A stretch of 64,000 bases of DNA from Streptomyces netropsis (GTDB lineage: Bacteria > Actinomycetota > Actinomycetes > Streptomycetales > Streptomycetaceae). The notes under the pieces were generated by a model. It saw only the letters and a list, made by a program, of their open reading frames with translations. It ran no database searches and had not been told where the DNA came from. How positions within the stretch are numbered: the first letter of the stretch is position 1; every line of letters begins with the position of its first letter. The stretch spans positions 248,001 to 312,000 of the forward strand of contig NZ_JACHJG010000002.1 in the NCBI RefSeq assembly GCF_014203545.1, in the 5' to 3' direction. This document shows positions 56,692 to 64,000 of the stretch, in pieces. The position numbers were made by a program, and so were the translations under genes.

Positions 56692-57657
56692 ATGCCCGAA
56701 CCCCTGACCGCCCCGCTGGTCGTGGAATTCCCCTTCACCCGCTCCCTCGGCCCCGTGCAGAGCGCGTTCCTCACCGGGCTGCGCGAGCGGACCGTACTCG
56801 GCGTCCGGACCACCGACGGGCAGGTGCTCGTGCCCCCCGTCGAGTACGACCCGCGGACCGCCGAGGAGATCCGCGACCTCGTCGAGGTCGCCGCCACCGG
56901 CACCGTCACCACCTGGGCCTGGAACCCCGCCCCACGCCGCGGCCAGCCGCTGCGCACCCCCTTCGCCTGGGCCCTCGTCCGCCTCGACGGCGCCGACACC
57001 GCCCTGCTGCACGCCCTCGACGCCCCCGGCCCGGACGCCGTCCGCACCGGGATGCGGGTCCGCGTCCGCTGGGCCCTGGAGCGGACCGGAGCGATCACCG
57101 ACATCGCCTGCTTCGAGCCGCACGACGACGAGGCCACCGAACCCACCGAGCGGGCCGCCACCGCGCACGCCTCCTCGCCGGGCGTGTTCGCCGACCCCGT
57201 CACCGCCGTCACCACGCCCGCCCGCCTCGACTACACCTACTCACCCGGCCGCGCCCAGACCCGCTACCTCACCGCCCTCGCCGGCCGCAGGACCGTGGGC
57301 GAACGCTGCCCCGCCTGCCGCAAGGTCTACGTACCACCCCGCGGTGCCTGCCCCACCTGCGGCGTCGCCACCGACGAGGAGGTGGAGGTCGGCCCGCGCG
57401 GGACCGTCACCACCTACTGCGTCGTCAACATCAAAGCCAAAGGCCTGGACATCGAAGTCCCCTACGTCTACGCCCACATCGCCCTCGACGGCGCCGACCT
57501 CGCACTCCACGGACGCATCGCCGGCATCCCCTACGACCGGGTGCGCATGGGGCTGCGCGTCGAGCCCGTATGGACCGAAGGCGCCCGCTACCCCGACCAC
57601 TACCGCCCCGCGGACGAGCCCGACGCCGACTACGACACGTACAAGGAGCTGCTGTGA
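56692..57657 (+). CDS. Double OB-fold DUF35 protein with zinc ribbon
   Basis: The product is 321 aa with GAAGGAG upstream. Two OB-fold (DUF35) modules are present. The first (~55-125) lacks a zinc ribbon. The second (~205-300) has one, CPACRK...CPTCG. DUF35 proteins pair with thiolase-fold partners and are required for activity, for example in the ChsH2-DUF35/Ltp2 retro-aldolase of cholesterol side-chain degradation. Having two modules in one chain could match the two thiolase-fold genes that follow. Its stop overlaps the next GTG by 4 nt. Confidence 0.85.
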   Translation: MPEPLTAPLVVEFPFTRSLGPVQSAFLTGLRERTVLGVRTTDGQVLVPPVEYDPRTAEEIRDLVEVAATGTVTTWAWNPAPRRGQPLRTPFAWALVRLDGADTALLHALDAPGPDAVRTGMRVRVRWALERTGAITDIACFEPHDDEATEPTERAATAHASSPGVFADPVTAVTTPARLDYTYSPGRAQTRYLTALAGRRTVGERCPACRKVYVPPRGACPTCGVATDEEVEVGPRGTVTTYCVVNIKAKGLDIEVPYVYAHIALDGADLALHGRIAGIPYDRVRMGLRVEPVWTEGARYPDHYRPADEPDADYDTYKELL

Positions 57658-58703
57658 CACACGCCGCCCGGAACGTGGCGATCGTCGCCTTCGCGCAGAG
57701 CGCCCACCGGCGCCGCACCGACGGACTCTCCGAGGTCGAGACGCTCATGCCGGTGCTCCACGACGCCCTCGGCCACGTGGGCCTCACCGCCCGCGACATC
57801 GACTTCACCTGCTCCGGGTCGAGCGACTACCTGGCCGGCCGGGCCTTCTCCTTCACCATGGCCCTCGACGGGGTCGGGGCCTGGCCACCCATCACCGAGT
57901 CCCACGTGGAGACGGACGGGGCCTGGGCGCTGTACGAGGCATGGGTGAAGATCCTCACCGGCGCGGCCGACACCGCGCTCGTCTACGCCTACGGCACGTC
58001 CTCGGCCGGTGACGTACGGGACGTCCTCACCCGGCAGCTCGACCCCTACTACCTCGCCCCCCTGTGGCCCGACCCCGTCGCCCTGGCCGCCCTCCAGGCA
58101 CGGGCGCTCATCGACGCGGGGGAGACCGACGAGCAGGCCCTCGCCGCCGTCGCCGCGAGGAACCGCGCGGCCGGCCCACAGGGGGCCGCGCACCGCCCCC
58201 GGGCGGCGGGCGACTACGTCGTGGCGCCGCTGCGCGCCCGCGACTGCCCGCCCATCGGCGACGGCGCCGCCGCCGTCGTCCTCGCCGCCGGGGACACCGC
58301 CCGCCGGCTCCACGACCGGCCCGCCTGGATCCGCGGCATCGACCACCGCGTCGAGACACACGCCCTCGGCGTACGCGATCTCACCGACTCGCCCTCCACC
58401 CGCCTCGCCGCGACGCGCGCCGGAGCCTTCGACGCCCCCGTCGACACGGCGGAACTGCACGCGCCCTTCACCTCGCAGGAGATCGTGCTGCGCAAGGCGC
58501 TGCGCCTGGGCGACGGCGTCACCGTGAACCCTTCGGGCGGCGCCCTGGCCGCCAACCCCGTCATGGCCACGGGCCTCATCCGGCTCGGCGAGGCCGCGGC
58601 CCGGATCCACCGGGGCGCGAGCGACCGCGCACTCGCCCACGCCACCGCCGGCCCGTGCCTCCAGCAGAACCTCGTCGCGGTCCTGGAAGGAGAGACCCGG
58701 TGA
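57654..58703 (+). CDS. Thiolase-fold lipid-transfer-type protein lacking the catalytic Cys
   Basis: The product is 349 aa with a GTG start overlapping the DUF35 stop. The fold is clear (IGDGAAAVVLAAGD, TVNPSGGALAANPVMATG), but at the nucleophile position the sequence reads ESHVETDGAWAL with no Cys, and the usual GHP His is replaced (AANPVMA). It should not be a classical thiolase. By analogy with Ltp2-type proteins it could be a retro-aldolase or a structural partner of the next gene product. Overlaps on both sides indicate strict co-expression. Confidence 0.85.
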   Translation: MTHAARNVAIVAFAQSAHRRRTDGLSEVETLMPVLHDALGHVGLTARDIDFTCSGSSDYLAGRAFSFTMALDGVGAWPPITESHVETDGAWALYEAWVKILTGAADTALVYAYGTSSAGDVRDVLTRQLDPYYLAPLWPDPVALAALQARALIDAGETDEQALAAVAARNRAAGPQGAAHRPRAAGDYVVAPLRARDCPPIGDGAAAVVLAAGDTARRLHDRPAWIRGIDHRVETHALGVRDLTDSPSTRLAATRAGAFDAPVDTAELHAPFTSQEIVLRKALRLGDGVTVNPSGGALAANPVMATGLIRLGEAAARIHRGASDRALAHATAGPCLQQNLVAVLEGETR

Positions 58704-59866
58704 CCCGAGAACCCGTGGCCGTCGTCGGAATCGGGCAGACCCGGCACGCCGCCGCCCGCCGTGACGTCTCCATCGCCGGACTGGTCCGCGAGGCCGCCCG
58801 GCGCGCGCTCGACGACGCGGCGCTCACCTGGTCCGACATCGACGCGGTCGTCATCGGCAAGGCACCCGACTTCTTCGAGGGCGTCATGACGCCCGAGCAC
58901 TACCTCGCCGACGCGCTCGGCGCGGTCGGCAAACCGCTGCTGCGGGTGCACACCGCGGGCTCCGTGGGCGGCTCCACCGCCCTCGTGGCCGCCGACCTCG
59001 TCACCGCGCGCGTCCACCGCACCGTCCTGACCCTGGCCTTCGAGAAGCAGTCCGAGTCCAACGCCATGTGGGGCCTGTCCCTGCCCGTCCCCTTCCAGCA
59101 GCCCCTGTTGGCCGGCGCCGGCGGCTTCTTCGCCCCGCACGTCCGGGCGTACATGCGCCGCACCGGCGCGCCCGACGGCGTGGGCTCCCTGGTGGCCTAC
59201 AAGGACCGCCGCAACGCCCTCAAGAACCCCTACGCCCACCTCCACGAGCACGACATCACCCTGGAGAAGGTCCGGTCCTCACCCATGCTCTGGGACCCGA
59301 TCCGCTACTCCGAAACCTGCCCCTCCTCCGACGGGGCCTGCGCCATGGTCCTCACCGACCGCGCGGGCGCGGCCCGCGCCCCGTACCCGCCCGCGTGGCT
59401 GCACGGCGGCGCCATGCGCAGCGAACCGACGCTGTTCGCCGGCAAGGACTTCGTCTCGCCCCGCGCGGGGAAGGACTGCGCCGCCGACGTCTACCGCCAG
59501 GCCGGGATCACCGACCCGCGGCGCGAGATCGACGCCGTCGAGATGTACGTGCCCTTCAGCTGGTACGAGCCGATGTGGCTGGAGAACCTCGGCTTCGCGG
59601 CGGAGGGCGAGGGCTGGAAGCTCACCGAGGCGGGGGTGACCGAACTGGACGGCGACCTCCCGGTCAACCCCTCCGGCGGTGTCCTGTCCACCAACCCGAT
59701 CGGCGCCTCCGGCATGCTCCGCTTCGCCGAGGCCGCGCTCCAGGTCCGGGGGCGGGCGGGCGAGCACCAGGTCGCGGACGCCCGCAAGGCGCTCGGCCAC
59801 GCCTACGGCGGGGGCGCGCAGTTCTTCTCCATGTGGCTGGTCGCCGCCGAACCCCCCACCACCTGA
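58700..59866 (+). CDS. Thiolase-fold lipid-transfer-type protein, second paralogue
   Basis: The product is 388 aa with a GTG start overlapping the previous stop. AVVGIGQTRHAAARRDVSI is typical of SCP2-thiolase-like proteins. The nucleophile region reads VHTAGSVGGSTAL (no Cys), and the C-terminal motif NPSGGVLSTNPIGASGM has Asn where thiolases have the GHP His. ETCPSSDGACAMVL is conserved. With its paralogue and the DUF35 protein it likely forms a C-C-cleaving (retro-aldol) complex acting on a hydroxyacyl-CoA from the crotonase. It ends the operon. Confidence 0.87.
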   Translation: MTREPVAVVGIGQTRHAAARRDVSIAGLVREAARRALDDAALTWSDIDAVVIGKAPDFFEGVMTPEHYLADALGAVGKPLLRVHTAGSVGGSTALVAADLVTARVHRTVLTLAFEKQSESNAMWGLSLPVPFQQPLLAGAGGFFAPHVRAYMRRTGAPDGVGSLVAYKDRRNALKNPYAHLHEHDITLEKVRSSPMLWDPIRYSETCPSSDGACAMVLTDRAGAARAPYPPAWLHGGAMRSEPTLFAGKDFVSPRAGKDCAADVYRQAGITDPRREIDAVEMYVPFSWYEPMWLENLGFAAEGEGWKLTEAGVTELDGDLPVNPSGGVLSTNPIGASGMLRFAEAALQVRGRAGEHQVADARKALGHAYGGGAQFFSMWLVAAEPPTT

Positions 59867-59960
59867 CGGGAGTACAGACGTTTCCCGGCGGCCTGTCCGG
59901 CACCCGCCGCGCTCGCTACTGTGGCCCCGGGACGACGACGAACCGGGAGGAGCGAAAGAC

Positions 59961-60221
59961 GTGGCGGACAGCATGACGGGTCACCTGAGGGGACAGCGTC
60001 CGGGGCGACCGACGGACGGCGCGCAGCCGGAGCTGGACCTCGGCAAGGCCACCTGGCAGTCGAGCAGCGAGGGGACGGGCGACGTCCAGATCGCCTTCGT
60101 CGAGGGCTACATCGCCATGCGCGACGGCCGTAACCCGAGCGGGCCCTCGCTGGTCTTCACCCCGGAGGAATGGCGCGCCTTCGTCGTGGGCGCGCGAAAG
60201 GGCGAGTTCGACCTCACCTAG
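59961..60221 (+). CDS. DUF397 domain protein
   Basis: The product is 86 aa. The GTG at 59961 follows GGGAGGAG, and TACTGT (59917-59922) is a possible -10 box. ATWQSSSEGTGDVQIAFVEG and FTPEEWRAFVVGARKGEFD are the DUF397 signature. Many DUF397 proteins are partners of XRE-type regulators in Streptomyces development, but no such gene is adjacent here. Confidence 0.88.
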   Translation: MADSMTGHLRGQRPGRPTDGAQPELDLGKATWQSSSEGTGDVQIAFVEGYIAMRDGRNPSGPSLVFTPEEWRAFVVGARKGEFDLT

Positions 60222-60290
60222 TGCCTGTCAGGCGGATCAGGGCAGCGGTGTACCGCGGGCCGTGTCGCCTGCACCCCCGCCGCGCGGCGG

Positions 60291-60379
60291 TGTCCTCAAG
60301 CGCCGGACAGGCTGCTGTGCTCTGTCCTCAAGCGCCGGACAGGCTGCTGTGCTCTGTCCTCAAGCGCCGGACAGGCTGC
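60291..60379 (+). repeat. 32-bp tandem repeat, 2.75 copies
   Basis: The unit beginning TGTCCTCAAGCGCCGG occurs at 60291 and 60323 identically, and partially at 60355-60378. The core CCTCAAGCGCCGGACAGGC is a sequence often seen between genes in Streptomyces genomes (recalled). The last copy forms one arm of the following hairpin. Confidence 0.85.
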
Positions 60380-60403
60380 AATCAGCCTGTCCGGCGCTTG
60401 AGG
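60358..60403. terminator. 21-bp perfect hairpin downstream of DUF397
   Basis: Positions 60358-60378 pair perfectly with 60383-60403 around CAAT. The left arm is the last tandem-repeat unit, and the right arm is its exact inverse. Probably a terminator for the DUF397 transcript (137 nt after its stop), or a repeated genomic element that also acts as one. The rest of 60222-60463 holds only this repeat block and a promoter. Confidence 0.75.
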
Positions 60404-60463
60404 ACGCGCCCGCCAGGGCGCTCGCCGCCGCAGGCGGCACAGTCACCCCCGTAGGGTGACGGC

Positions 60464-60862
60464 ATGGCAGGAGAACGCGATCTGACGAAACTGCTCGGCG
60501 GCATGCGGCCACAGCTCAACCCCGGGCGCTATGTCTTCACCGTGGTGAGCGGCCCGGCGCCGGTCGGCGTCAAGCCGGTGGTGACCGTGGCCGAGGACGA
60601 GGGACTCACCCTCGTGCTCCGCAAGGAGGAGGCCGACGCCGCCGGTCTGGCGTACGAATACGTCGCCGGCTGGATCACCCTGCGGGTCCATTCGGCCCTG
60701 GAGGCCGTCGGCCTCACCGCCGCCGTGGCCCAGGCGCTGGCCCAGGCGGAGCTGAGCTGCAACGTCGTCGCGGGCTGCCACCACGACCACCTCTTCGTCC
60801 CCTACGAGCGGGCCGCGGAGGCCGTGGAGCTGCTCGAGACCCTCGCCGCGGACGCCGCCTGA
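60464..60862 (+). CDS. ACT-domain (DUF2241-like) small protein
   Basis: The product is 132 aa. LTKLLGGMRPQLNPGRYVF and the C-terminal half (HSALEAVGLTAAVAQALA, CNVVAGCHHDHLFVPYE) match the two-ACT-like-domain family of small cytosolic proteins with presumed ligand binding. TAGGGT (60452-60457) lies 6 nt before the ATG with no ribosome-binding site, so a leaderless mRNA is likely. Function is unknown. Confidence 0.8.
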   Translation: MAGERDLTKLLGGMRPQLNPGRYVFTVVSGPAPVGVKPVVTVAEDEGLTLVLRKEEADAAGLAYEYVAGWITLRVHSALEAVGLTAAVAQALAQAELSCNVVAGCHHDHLFVPYERAAEAVELLETLAADAA

Positions 60863-60927
60863 GCGGGCGCGGGCCACGCCGGGTTCCCCGGGACGGCGGC
60901 CCGGCCACGGGCACGTACGATGTGGGC

Positions 60928-61428
60928 ATGTCGTTCCTCCGCCGCCGCAGCGCAGCCACGCCCACCGGGCCGGACTTCGACGTCCTCGCCATGGACCCGG
61001 GGGACTGGCCCGGCGACCTCGGGGCCGGGCTGCTGCCCGCGCCCGACGGCACCTGCCAGGGCGTCTTCCTCCGCTACGACCTCTTCGGCGGGCGCGGCCC
61101 GGCGATGATCATCGGCAATCTGCCGGAGGGCTCCCCGGCGCGCGAGCTGGAGGAGGACCAGGTGCCGTTCGAGGTCGCGCAGCTCCTCGCGGCGCTCGGC
61201 AACGACGAGCCCGTGCACGTGGTGGGCACCGAGGACATCCCCGTCATGCACGAGGACAACCTCCTCATCGTGCGGCGCGTGAAGTGCTCCGAGGGCCGCA
61301 TCTCCTGCACCCAGTTCGACCGCAGCGACGGCGTGCTCGTCACCATCGCGAGCTGGGACCGCCCCATCACCGACGAGCTGTACCAGCTCCTCAAGCCGCT
61401 GCCCGCGGAGATGTTCCAGCAGGGCTGA
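60928..61428 (+). CDS. Conserved Streptomyces protein of unknown function
   Basis: The product is 166 aa, acidic, with no signal peptide or membrane helix. Only the basic N-terminus MSFLRRRSA stands out. TACGAT (60916-60921) is 6 nt before the ATG at 60928, supporting a leaderless start there rather than the GTG at 60922. I recall no named domain. It converges with the amidase gene via a strong hairpin. Confidence 0.75.
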   Translation: MSFLRRRSAATPTGPDFDVLAMDPGDWPGDLGAGLLPAPDGTCQGVFLRYDLFGGRGPAMIIGNLPEGSPARELEEDQVPFEVAQLLAALGNDEPVHVVGTEDIPVMHEDNLLIVRRVKCSEGRISCTQFDRSDGVLVTIASWDRPITDELYQLLKPLPAEMFQQG

Positions 61429-61453
61429 CCCACCGGACACGCCTCGGCACACC

Positions 61454-61484
61454 GGAGCCCGGCACGGTCACCGTGCCGGGCTCC
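61454..61484. terminator. 14-bp hairpin between convergent genes
   Basis: GGAGCCCGGCACGG (61454-61467) pairs with 61471-61484 around TCA, between the stop of the unknown gene (61428) and the end of the amidase gene (61498). It is followed by TTCGCGTTC, and probably works in both directions. Confidence 0.8.
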
Positions 61485-61497
61485 TTCGCGTTCCCGT

Positions 61498-63522
61498 CTA
61501 GTGGTTCGAGGGCCGGACGTCCACATCGGAGGCCTTGACGAAGGCCACCCGGTGCCCGAACTGGATCTCGTAGTACGTGTCCTTGCCGCGGATCACCTGG
61601 TGGGCCTTCTCGTCGAAGGTCGTCGCCCAGAGATACTCGCTCGGCGACCGCTGGCCCAGCGCATAGGCCTGACCGGCGAGCAGCTTGTACGGCAGGGGCG
61701 ACACGGCCTGCACCGGCACACCCGCCGGATAGGCCTCCTTCTCCGGGTACGCGCGCCCGTAGACCGGGACGTCCCGCCGGCCCTGCTTGGGCGTGACCAC
61801 CTTGCCGAAGGCGTCCATCGCCGTCGGTCTGTCCCACGGGTTGTGGAACCACGCCTTCTGCCCCAGGTACCAGATGGCGGTCCAGTCGCCCCGCTGACCG
61901 GCGACCGCGAACTGCTGACCGGTGGAGGCGCGGGCACCCGTGTCGTTGACGTCGATCGTCGAAGCACCGCCGTCGGGGCGCAGACCGATGTCCTTCACCA
62001 GTGGGGCGTCCGGGCCCGGCCCGGTGTGCAGCCGGACCGCTCCCGAACCGTGCCGGACACATGCCTGACCGGGCTTGACGCAGCCGGTGTAGTCGGGCTG
62101 GTGGCCGTGGTAGTGCGGTGCGATGGTGACCATGCCGGCGAAGGGGCCGCCCGTGGGCTGGAAGAACTTGCCCATCAGCGCGAAGTAATGCGCCCAGTCC
62201 CAGTACGGGCCGGGGTCGGTGTGCATGCCCCTGATCGTCGCGGTGGTGGTGCCCGGGACGTTGTCGTGGCCCAGGATGTGCTGCCGGTCCAACGGGATCT
62301 TCAGTTTGTGCGCCAGATACTTCACCAGCCGGGCGGACGTGCGGTACATCGCCTCCGTGTACCAGGCGTCGGGCTGGGCGAGGAACCCCTCGTGCTCGAT
62401 GCCGACCGACTTGGCGTTCACATACCAATTGCCCGCGTGCCAGGCGACGTCCTTGGTCGGCACGTGCTGCGCGATGTGACCGTCCGAGGAGCGCACGGTG
62501 TAGTTCCAGGAGACGTACGTCGGATCCTGCACCAGCTTGATCGTGGTCTCCCACGACCCCTCGGTGTCGTGGATGACGATGAAATCGGGCTTCTGCGACT
62601 TCGGCCGGTCCGCCAGATCGTGGTTGCCGTAGTCCTCGCCCTCGAGCTTCTGGTACGGCGCGGGGATCGACTCACAGGCCACGGTGGGCGGGCATTCGAC
62701 CCCCGTGGCCGGCGGCGTCGTGAGACCCAGCCCGCGCACCTGCTCCGTACGGGCCGCCAGCCGCGGTGTCGCGGCCAGCGTGACCTGCTGGCCCGCGTCG
62801 GTGGTGCGCCGCTCGCCGGTGCGGATGACGTCCATGACGTCGTTCGCGAAGGTGGTCGCGGTCGCCGCGTCCGAGGCGCCCGAATAGCTCGCCACCGCGC
62901 CGTACCAGTCGGCGGGACTCTCGCTCGGCGGCAGCCCCAGCCGCTTCTGCGCGGCGGCCAGCAGAGCCGCGCCGCCCAGGACATTGGCCGAGGTCCTCTG
63001 CCGGAGCGCCTTGCCGGACAGCCCCGTCAGCGCGGCGGCACGCTCCAGGGTGCGCAGCCGCGCCGGGAGCGGGCCCGCCGTGATCGTCCGAACGGCCGCG
63101 CGGGTGGCCGGACGAGGCCGGGCGGCGTCACCCCGGGCGTCCTCCCCGGCCTCGCTGTGGTGAGGGACCCCGGCCAGGGCCGTGGCCGCGTCGGTGAGGT
63201 GCATCGGGCCGTAGCCACCCGTGACGCTCGGGGCGCCGCCGTGGGAGTCCCAGCGCGACTCCAGGTAGGAGACCCCGAGCAGCACGCTCTGCGGGACGTG
63301 GTACTTCGCGGAGGCGTCGGCGAACGCGCGCTGCAGCGCTCCCGAGGCCGGCTGCCCGGCGGTCGCGGTCGGCGCGGCCGCGAGCACGGGCAACAGCAGG
63401 GCGGCCGACGCGGCGGCGCCGGCCGCCCGCAGGGTACGGCAGGGTCGAAGGGGACGTCCGCGCGGACGTCTACGGGGGCGGGTCCTCGGGGTGCTCCGTG
63501 ACTCCGCGGCGGATCCTCGCAA
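61498..63522 (-). CDS. Secreted N-acetylmuramoyl-L-alanine amidase (Amidase_2)
   Basis: The product is 674 aa. A TTG start at 63522 is chosen because AAGGAGG lies 5 nt upstream and no ATG or GTG nearby has such a site; longer in-frame extensions cross the presumed promoter. An Arg-rich N-terminus, hydrophobic segment (~34-55) and cleavage near ATAG form a signal peptide. Residues ~60-280 look like a lytic-transglycosylase-related helical region (VPQSVLLGVSYLESRWDSHG). The Amidase_2 domain (~300-460) has zinc ligands in FIVIHDTEGS and HILGHDNVPGT and a His in VAWHAGNWY. A C-terminal SH3-like region follows. It cleaves peptide stems from peptidoglycan. Confidence 0.9.
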   Translation of the reverse strand: MRGSAAESRSTPRTRPRRRPRGRPLRPCRTLRAAGAAASAALLLPVLAAAPTATAGQPASGALQRAFADASAKYHVPQSVLLGVSYLESRWDSHGGAPSVTGGYGPMHLTDAATALAGVPHHSEAGEDARGDAARPRPATRAAVRTITAGPLPARLRTLERAAALTGLSGKALRQRTSANVLGGAALLAAAQKRLGLPPSESPADWYGAVASYSGASDAATATTFANDVMDVIRTGERRTTDAGQQVTLAATPRLAARTEQVRGLGLTTPPATGVECPPTVACESIPAPYQKLEGEDYGNHDLADRPKSQKPDFIVIHDTEGSWETTIKLVQDPTYVSWNYTVRSSDGHIAQHVPTKDVAWHAGNWYVNAKSVGIEHEGFLAQPDAWYTEAMYRTSARLVKYLAHKLKIPLDRQHILGHDNVPGTTTATIRGMHTDPGPYWDWAHYFALMGKFFQPTGGPFAGMVTIAPHYHGHQPDYTGCVKPGQACVRHGSGAVRLHTGPGPDAPLVKDIGLRPDGGASTIDVNDTGARASTGQQFAVAGQRGDWTAIWYLGQKAWFHNPWDRPTAMDAFGKVVTPKQGRRDVPVYGRAYPEKEAYPAGVPVQAVSPLPYKLLAGQAYALGQRSPSEYLWATTFDEKAHQVIRGKDTYYEIQFGHRVAFVKASDVDVRPSNH

Positions 63523-63657
63523 TGCAGCCTCCTTGGGACGGGCCGTGCCATGCGCTGGGATGGTAGGGGCGCCATCAGGCGTGCGGGACCGGACTTTCAA
63601 GAGGTAACCGCAATCCGACGATCCGTCAATCATCGTGGAGGGCGGGTGTCGGACGTG

Positions 63658-63700
63658 CCGAACGCCCGTGCCGGGGCGTTCTCCCGGCACGGGCGTTCGG
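63658..63700. terminator. 18-bp perfect hairpin
   Basis: Positions 63658-63675 pair with 63683-63700 around a 7-nt loop. It lies 86 nt beyond the stop of the minus-strand gene at the window edge and upstream of the amidase promoter, so it probably ends that gene's transcript. Confidence 0.8.
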
Positions 63701-63785
63701 TCCTGCGAGGCGGTGCTGCTCCAATGCGGTGAACGTACGGAGAATGCCGGCCCGCCGCGCGCCGGGCGCGGCGGGCCCGCCGGGC

Positions 63786-64000
63786 TCAGCGGGTACCCAC
63801 CGCCGCCCGGACCGCCCGCCGGGCCAGCGCGCAGTCGTCGTGCAGGCGGCGCAGCAGCAGCCGCTGCTCCTCTCCGGCATCGGCCATGCCGGGCCCCGAC
63901 GGCGTGGGGTCCTGCATGGAGCGCTGCACGGCGGTCTCGTACGTCCGGATCTCGCGGGTCAGCACGAGCATCAGATTCACCAGAAAGGCGTCACGGGAAG
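63786..64000 (-). CDS. 3' end of a minus-strand gene, unknown function
   Basis: The frame is open to the right edge, so at least 71 residues are present and the start lies outside. The sequence is helical ([19 protein letters not shown]) with alternating charged and Arg-rich helices near the C-terminus ([19 protein letters not shown]). No domain is recognised. Confidence 0.6.
   Translation of the reverse strand, partial: SRDAFLVNLMLVLTREIRTYETAVQRSMQDPTPSGPGMADAGEEQRLLLRRLHDDCALARRAVRAAVGTR

Noticed and set aside
60250-60400. tRNA-like or riboswitch structure
   Set aside because: The structure is a simple tandem repeat plus perfect inverted repeat, without cloverleaf or aptamer features.

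Overview
The window reads as a piece of a Streptomyces (or close relative) chromosome. It has very high GC with G/C-biased third codon positions, many GTG and two TTG starts, dense stop/start overlaps, several genes with a -10-like box 6-8 nt before the start codon (leaderless mRNAs), and typical Streptomyces families (DUF397, DUF6801, TPR-linked Ser/Thr kinase, long hairpin terminators without U-tracts). No tRNA, rRNA, CRISPR array, intact insertion sequence or integrase was seen.

Region A (1-22.7 kb) is a contractile injection system (CIS) locus. It holds a LuxR-type regulator (cut by the window start), a secreted vWA/HYR protein, a DUF4255 (Pvc16-like) protein and a AAA+ ATPase. A divergent 1131-aa effector with a C-terminal HNH nuclease and a probable immunity gene follow. 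Then comes a tightly coupled + strand structural operon: sheath, inner tube, a tail-assembly-like protein, DUF6760, a Pro-rich xQR-repeat protein, second tube protein, LysM baseplate protein, VgrG-like spike, PAAR tip, gp25, gpJ-like and gpI-like baseplate proteins, and a single-pass membrane protein resembling CisA. No tail-fibre gene and no stand-alone tape-measure gene are present, which fits the cytoplasmic CIS type described for Streptomyces. The nuclease tip and the immunity gene are visibly richer in A+T than the rest, which suggests an exchangeable toxin cassette. A decayed RelE/HigA-type toxin-antitoxin pair lies beside it.

Region B (22.7-44.1 kb) is mixed accessory and housekeeping DNA. 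It contains two alpha/beta hydrolases divergent from a LysR gene, a PAP2 phosphatase, an acyl-CoA dehydrogenase behind a KstR-like operator, and a molybdenum hydroxylase pair in which the Fe-S and Mo subunits are fused, next to a TetR remnant. Further on are a membrane NACHT NTPase, a DUF6801 protein with an LATTG anchor, an AraC regulator, a DJ-1/PfpI protein divergent from an SDR-SnoaL fusion with a broken SDR active site, a secreted protein, a NarL-type two-component pair and a Ser/Thr kinase with eight TPR-like repeats.

Region C (44.2-59.9 kb) is an acyl-CoA catabolic island. It has a nitronate-monooxygenase-family enzyme, four adenylate-forming CoA ligases (one PaaK), a crotonase, a double-DUF35 protein and two thiolase-fold proteins that both lack the nucleophilic Cys. 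The set resembles actinobacterial sterol or terpenoid side-chain degradation modules. Two promoters here share a 17-bp palindrome, suggesting one TetR-type regulon. A secreted ChW-repeat protein, a penicillin-acylase-family Ntn hydrolase and a maleylpyruvate-isomerase-family protein are interspersed.

Region D (59.9-64 kb) carries small conserved Streptomyces genes (DUF397, an ACT-like protein, an unknown), a tandem-repeat/hairpin block, a secreted N-acetylmuramoyl-L-alanine amidase with a TTG start, and the 3' end of another gene.
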